From contig NZ_CP021648.1 of the NCBI RefSeq assembly GCF_002176815.1, forward strand, positions 2,984,001 through 3,048,000: a stretch of 64,000 nt of DNA. The letters are read 5' to 3'. This document shows, piece after piece, positions 60,806 through 64,000 of this stretch. Made by a program: the position numbers and the translations under genes. This DNA comes from Acidovorax sp. T1 (GTDB taxonomy: Bacteria > Pseudomonadota > Gammaproteobacteria > Burkholderiales > Burkholderiaceae_C). The notes under the pieces were generated by a model that made no database searches, had not been told where the DNA came from, and saw nothing but the letters and a program-made list of their open reading frames with translations. Numbering within the stretch: the first letter of the stretch is position 1; each line of letters opens with the position of its first letter.

Positions 60806-61699
60806 ATGACTGATCCTGCGCAGCTCCCGGCCACACCCCACGCCACCCCTTACGGCACGCTGCCACCCGCGTCGCCCCTGCCCCAGCGCCGGCCCGTCAG
60901 CCTGCCGCGCCTGGCGCAGATGCGCGAAGCCGGCGAAAAAGTCACCATGCTCACGGCCTACGACGCCACCTTTGCCGCCGTGGCCGACGCGGCGGGCGTC
61001 GAATGCATTCTGGTGGGCGACTCGCTCGGCATGGTCTGCCAGGGCCTGCCCAGCACCGTGGGCGTGTCGCTGGACACCATGGCCTACCACACGGCCAGCG
61101 TGGCGCGCGGCCTGCACCGGGTGCAGGGCACGGCCTGGCTGGTGGCCGATCTGCCCTATGGCACCTACCATGAATCCCGCGAACAGGCCCTGCGCAGCGC
61201 CTGCACGCTGATGCAGGCGGGCGCGCACATGGTCAAGCTCGAAGGCGGCGGCTGGACGGCGCCCACGGTGGAGTTTCTGGTGCAGCGCGGCGTGCCCGTG
61301 TGCGCCCACCTGGGGCTGACGCCGCAAACCGTGCACGCCCTGGGCGGCTACCGCGTGCAGGGCAAAACCGAAGACGCAGCGCGCACCCTGCGCAAGGAAG
61401 CCCTGGAGCTGCAAGCCGCCGGCGCCGCCATGCTGGTGCTGGAGATGGTGCCCGCCCCGCTGGCCGCCGAAATCACCGCCGAGCTGCCGCACTGCCACAC
61501 CATCGGCATTGGCGCGGGCAATGGCACGGCCGGCCAGGTGCTGGTGTTGCACGACATGCTGGGCATGAACCTGGGCAAGATGCCAAAGTTCGTGCACAAC
61601 TTCATGCAGGACACCGGCAGCGTGCGCGGTGCCATGGAAGCCTATGTACAGGCCGTCAAGCAGGGCCGCTTTCCCGACAACGCATTGCACGCCTGGTAA
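60806..61699 (+). CDS. panB: Ketopantoate hydroxymethyltransferase
   Basis: The 297-residue enzyme of pantothenate synthesis adds a hydroxymethyl group from methylenetetrahydrofolate to alpha-ketoisovalerate. The conserved blocks are [27 protein letters not shown] (Mg-binding Asp), [10 protein letters not shown] and [11 protein letters not shown] (catalytic Glu). ATG 60806 was chosen; the first 30 residues form a variable leader. panC follows after 26 bases. Confidence 0.96.
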   Translation: MTDPAQLPATPHATPYGTLPPASPLPQRRPVSLPRLAQMREAGEKVTMLTAYDATFAAVADAAGVECILVGDSLGMVCQGLPSTVGVSLDTMAYHTASVARGLHRVQGTAWLVADLPYGTYHESREQALRSACTLMQAGAHMVKLEGGGWTAPTVEFLVQRGVPVCAHLGLTPQTVHALGGYRVQGKTEDAARTLRKEALELQAAGAAMLVLEMVPAPLAAEITAELPHCHTIGIGAGNGTAGQVLVLHDMLGMNLGKMPKFVHNFMQDTGSVRGAMEAYVQAVKQGRFPDNALHAW

Positions 61700-61725
61700 G
61701 GCCCCTCTTTCACCCAGATCTCCAA

Positions 61726-62580
61726 ATGCTCATCGCCCGCTCCATTCCCGAACTGCGCGCCGCCCTGGCCGGCCGCCGCCCCGCCTTCGTGCCCACCATG
61801 GGCAACCTGCACGCGGGGCACCTGTCGCTGGTGCACCAGGCCCGGCCGCTGGGCGACACCACCGTGGTCAGCATCTTTGTGAACCGCCTTCAGTTTCTGC
61901 CCCACGAAGACTTCGACAGCTACCCGCGCACCTGGGATGCCGACTGCGCCCAACTGCAGGCCGCCGGCTGCGATGTGCTGTTTGCGCCGCGCGAGACCGA
62001 CCTCTACCCCGAGCCGCAGACCTTCAAGGTGCACCCCGACCCGCAACTGGCCGACATGCTCGAAGGCCAGTTCCGCCCCGGTTTCTTCATCGGGGTGGCC
62101 ACGGTGGTGATGAAACTGTTCAGCTGCGTGTTTGGCGCCAACGGCGGCGGCACGGCGGTGTTTGGCCGCAAGGATTACCAGCAGCTCATGGTGATCCGCC
62201 AGATGGTGCGGCAGTTTGCGCTGCCCATCGACGTGGTGGCGGGCGACACCAGCCGCGCCCCCGACGGCCTGGCCCTGAGCTCGCGCAACGGCTACCTGAG
62301 CGCACCTGAGCGCCAGGAAGCGGTGGCGCTGTCGCAGGCGCTGCAGCAACTGTCCAACCACTGGGCCGCTGCGCAGGCCGCTGGCACGCTGCAGGCGGCC
62401 GACCTGGAGCAGCAGGCGCTGGACCAGCTGCGCGCGCGCGGCTGGCTGCCCGACTACTTGACGGTGCGCCGGCGCCTGGATTTGCAGCCGGCCACGCAGG
62501 GCGACGCGCCCGGAACGCTGGTGGCCCTGGGCGCCGCCCGGCTGGGGGCCACGCGGCTGATTGACAACCGGGAGTTCTGA
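61726..62580 (+). CDS. panC: Pantothenate synthetase
   Basis: The 284-residue ligase joins pantoate and beta-alanine using ATP. The nucleotidyl-transferase motif [14 protein letters not shown] (HxGH), [32 protein letters not shown] and [11 protein letters not shown] are all intact. Beta-alanine comes from PanD, encoded at 48 kb. It is cotranscribed with panB. Confidence 0.97.
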   Translation: MLIARSIPELRAALAGRRPAFVPTMGNLHAGHLSLVHQARPLGDTTVVSIFVNRLQFLPHEDFDSYPRTWDADCAQLQAAGCDVLFAPRETDLYPEPQTFKVHPDPQLADMLEGQFRPGFFIGVATVVMKLFSCVFGANGGGTAVFGRKDYQQLMVIRQMVRQFALPIDVVAGDTSRAPDGLALSSRNGYLSAPERQEAVALSQALQQLSNHWAAAQAAGTLQAADLEQQALDQLRARGWLPDYLTVRRRLDLQPATQGDAPGTLVALGAARLGATRLIDNREF

Positions 62581-62640
62581 GCCCGGCCCCATGGGTTTCG
62601 AACCCGATCGGGCCCTGGCGCCTGTTCACGGCATGTCAAT

Positions 62641-62705
62641 GCTATTCAATTAATAGCTGCAAGCGCTTATACATCAAGCACTACAGCCTGATTTCACCCA
62701 AAAAG
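62641..62705 (-). repeat. Dispersed element between panC and lysA
   Basis: ATTCAATTAATAGCTGCAAG, CGCTTATACATCAAGCACTA and CAGCCTGATTTCACCC are a reverse-type copy. The 265-base gap between panC and lysA otherwise shows only a short GGGTTTCGAACCC dyad at 62594-62606. Confidence 0.88.
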
Positions 62706-62845
62706 CCGATCTATCGCAAGGCAACGCCATCGGCGGGCCGCGCTGCGGGTGCTGTTCAGAATGAATGCCCGGTAAACTTCAACGCCCCGGGTCCAACGAT
62801 GGACCCACCGCACACTTTCGCTTCTTCCAGCACCCGCATCGCCCC

Positions 62846-64000
62846 ATGTCCAACCCTTTCTCGCCTGCGCAACTGTGGTCCCTGGCCGACCAGTTCGGCA
62901 CCCCGCTGTGGGTGTATGACGCCGCCACCATCCGACAGCGCATTGCGCAGCTGTCCAACTTTGAAACCATCCGCTTTGCGCAAAAAGCCTGCTCCAACAT
63001 CCACATTTTGAAACTCATGCGCGAGCAGGGTGTGAAGGTGGACGCGGTCTCGCGCGGCGAGATCCTGCGCGCGCTGGCCGCCGGTTACCAGGCGGGCCAC
63101 CAGAGCAATGCGCCGTCCGAGATCGTCTTCACGGCCGACCTGTTCGACGCGGCCACACTGGCCTGCGTGATCGAGCACGACGTGCCGGTGAACGCCGGCT
63201 CCATCGACATGCTGCACCAGCTGGGCGCCGCATCGCCGGGCCACGCGGTGTGGCTGCGCATCAACCCCGGCTTTGGCCATGGCCACAGCAACAAGACCAA
63301 CACCGGCGGCGAGCACAGCAAGCACGGCATCTGGCACACCGACCTGCCGGCCGCGCTGGCCGCCATCCGCCAGCATGGCCTGAAGCTGGTGGGGCTGCAC
63401 ATGCACATCGGCTCGGGCGTGGACTACCGCCACCTCGAACAAGTGTGCGGCGCCATGGTAGAGCTGGTGCGCACCACGCATGCCACAGGGCACGACCTGC
63501 ACGCCATTTCGGCCGGCGGCGGCCTGTCCATCCCCTACCGCGATGGCGAACCGATCATCGACACGCAGCACTACCACGGCCTGTGGGATGCCGCGCGCCA
63601 GCAGGCCGAGGCCATCGTGGACCACCCGCTGGGCCTGGAGATCGAGCCTGGCCGCTACCTGGTGGCCGAATCGGGCGTACTACTGGGCGAGGTGCGCGCC
63701 ACCAAGGATGCGGGCAACAACCATTTCATGCTGCTCGATACCGGCTTCAACGAGCTGATGCGCCCGTCGATGTACGGCAGCTACCACACCATGAGCGTCC
63801 TGCGCCGCGACGGCAGCACGGCGGCCCACCGGCCCAGCGTGGTGGCGGGGCCGCTGTGCGAATCGGGCGACGTGTTCACGCAGGGCGACGGCGGCGTGGT
63901 GCTGCCGCGCAACCTGCCCGATGCGCAGGTGGGCGATTTGCTGGTCATCCACGACGCAGGCGCCTATGGCGCCTCGATGTCCTCCAACTACAACACCCGG
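62846..64000 (+). CDS. lysA: Diaminopimelate decarboxylase-like protein, 3' end missing
   Basis: The first 385 codons are present; the gene runs off the right edge. This fold III PLP enzyme begins MSNPFSPAQLWSLADQFGTP; the PLP lysine is in RFAQKACSNI. GLHMHIGSGVDY, SAGGGLSIPY, EPGRYLVAESG and AGPLCESGD are conserved. Diaminopimelate decarboxylase makes lysine in the cytoplasm. About 30 C-terminal residues should lie outside the window. Close relatives acting on other amino acids are possible, but less likely. Confidence 0.92.
   Translation, partial: MSNPFSPAQLWSLADQFGTPLWVYDAATIRQRIAQLSNFETIRFAQKACSNIHILKLMREQGVKVDAVSRGEILRALAAGYQAGHQSNAPSEIVFTADLFDAATLACVIEHDVPVNAGSIDMLHQLGAASPGHAVWLRINPGFGHGHSNKTNTGGEHSKHGIWHTDLPAALAAIRQHGLKLVGLHMHIGSGVDYRHLEQVCGAMVELVRTTHATGHDLHAISAGGGLSIPYRDGEPIIDTQHYHGLWDAARQQAEAIVDHPLGLEIEPGRYLVAESGVLLGEVRATKDAGNNHFMLLDTGFNELMRPSMYGSYHTMSVLRRDGSTAAHRPSVVAGPLCESGDVFTQGDGGVVLPRNLPDAQVGDLLVIHDAGAYGASMSSNYNTR

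Noticed and set aside
62588..62612. GGTTTCGAACCC, resembling a tRNA T-arm, between panC and lysA.
   Set aside because: No acceptor stem, anticodon arm or D-arm can be built around it on either strand; it is a short dyad only.

Overview
The window is chromosomal DNA from a betaproteobacterium, most likely a member of the Comamonadaceae close to Acidovorax. The basis is very high GC with strong third-position bias, the protein types, and a short dispersed repeat (about 15 copies) whose hallmark is an inverted pair TAGCGCTT / AAGCGCTA followed by AGCAGCTAT. Genes are tightly packed, mostly complete, and metabolic. No phage, insertion sequence, CRISPR array, rRNA or tRNA gene was recognised.

Layout. 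1-6675: a 5-oxoproline (pyroglutamate) block on the minus strand: two DUF969/DUF979 membrane proteins, pyroglutamyl peptidase, PxpA, a fused PxpBC and the start of a biotin carboxylase. A divergent GntR regulator faces it across an AT-rich palindrome. 6911-11604: a two-component system whose kinase is fused to an NCS1-type transporter and carries a cysteine-rich module. 11746-17242: urease genes ureA-J-B-C-E-F-G, without ureD, preceded by abortive tandem copies of the ureA start. 17289-22236: a frameshifted M48 peptidase, LemA, a truncated haemoglobin and an FtsX-type permease.

22311-39245 is a formate oxidation region. It holds a periplasmic, membrane-anchored formate dehydrogenase (catalytic, iron-sulfur and cytochrome b subunits plus small accessory proteins), fdhD, a soluble NAD-linked enzyme (fused FdsG-FdsB, and FdsA), and a DUF3305 / DUF3306 / polyferredoxin / TorD-like set between them, with the Fe-S carrier ApbC beside it. 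39366-46609 is housekeeping: metG, a SulP anion transporter, a BamE-like lipoprotein, scpA. 46747-55046 holds NAD, pantothenate, folate and queuosine genes (nadB, panD, pabBC, queE, queD, nadA, nadC). 55152-60526 is an aromatic-degradation operon (solute-binding protein, MarR, flavoprotein hydroxylase, DUF2783, VOC protein, fumarylacetoacetase) with two matching operators upstream. 60806-64000 holds panB, panC and the start of lysA.

The most notable observations are the dispersed element lying in frame inside several enzymes, usually at domain linkers, and the transporter-kinase fusion beside a urease cluster that lacks ureD. Functional statements rest on recognising families by eye; no database search was run.
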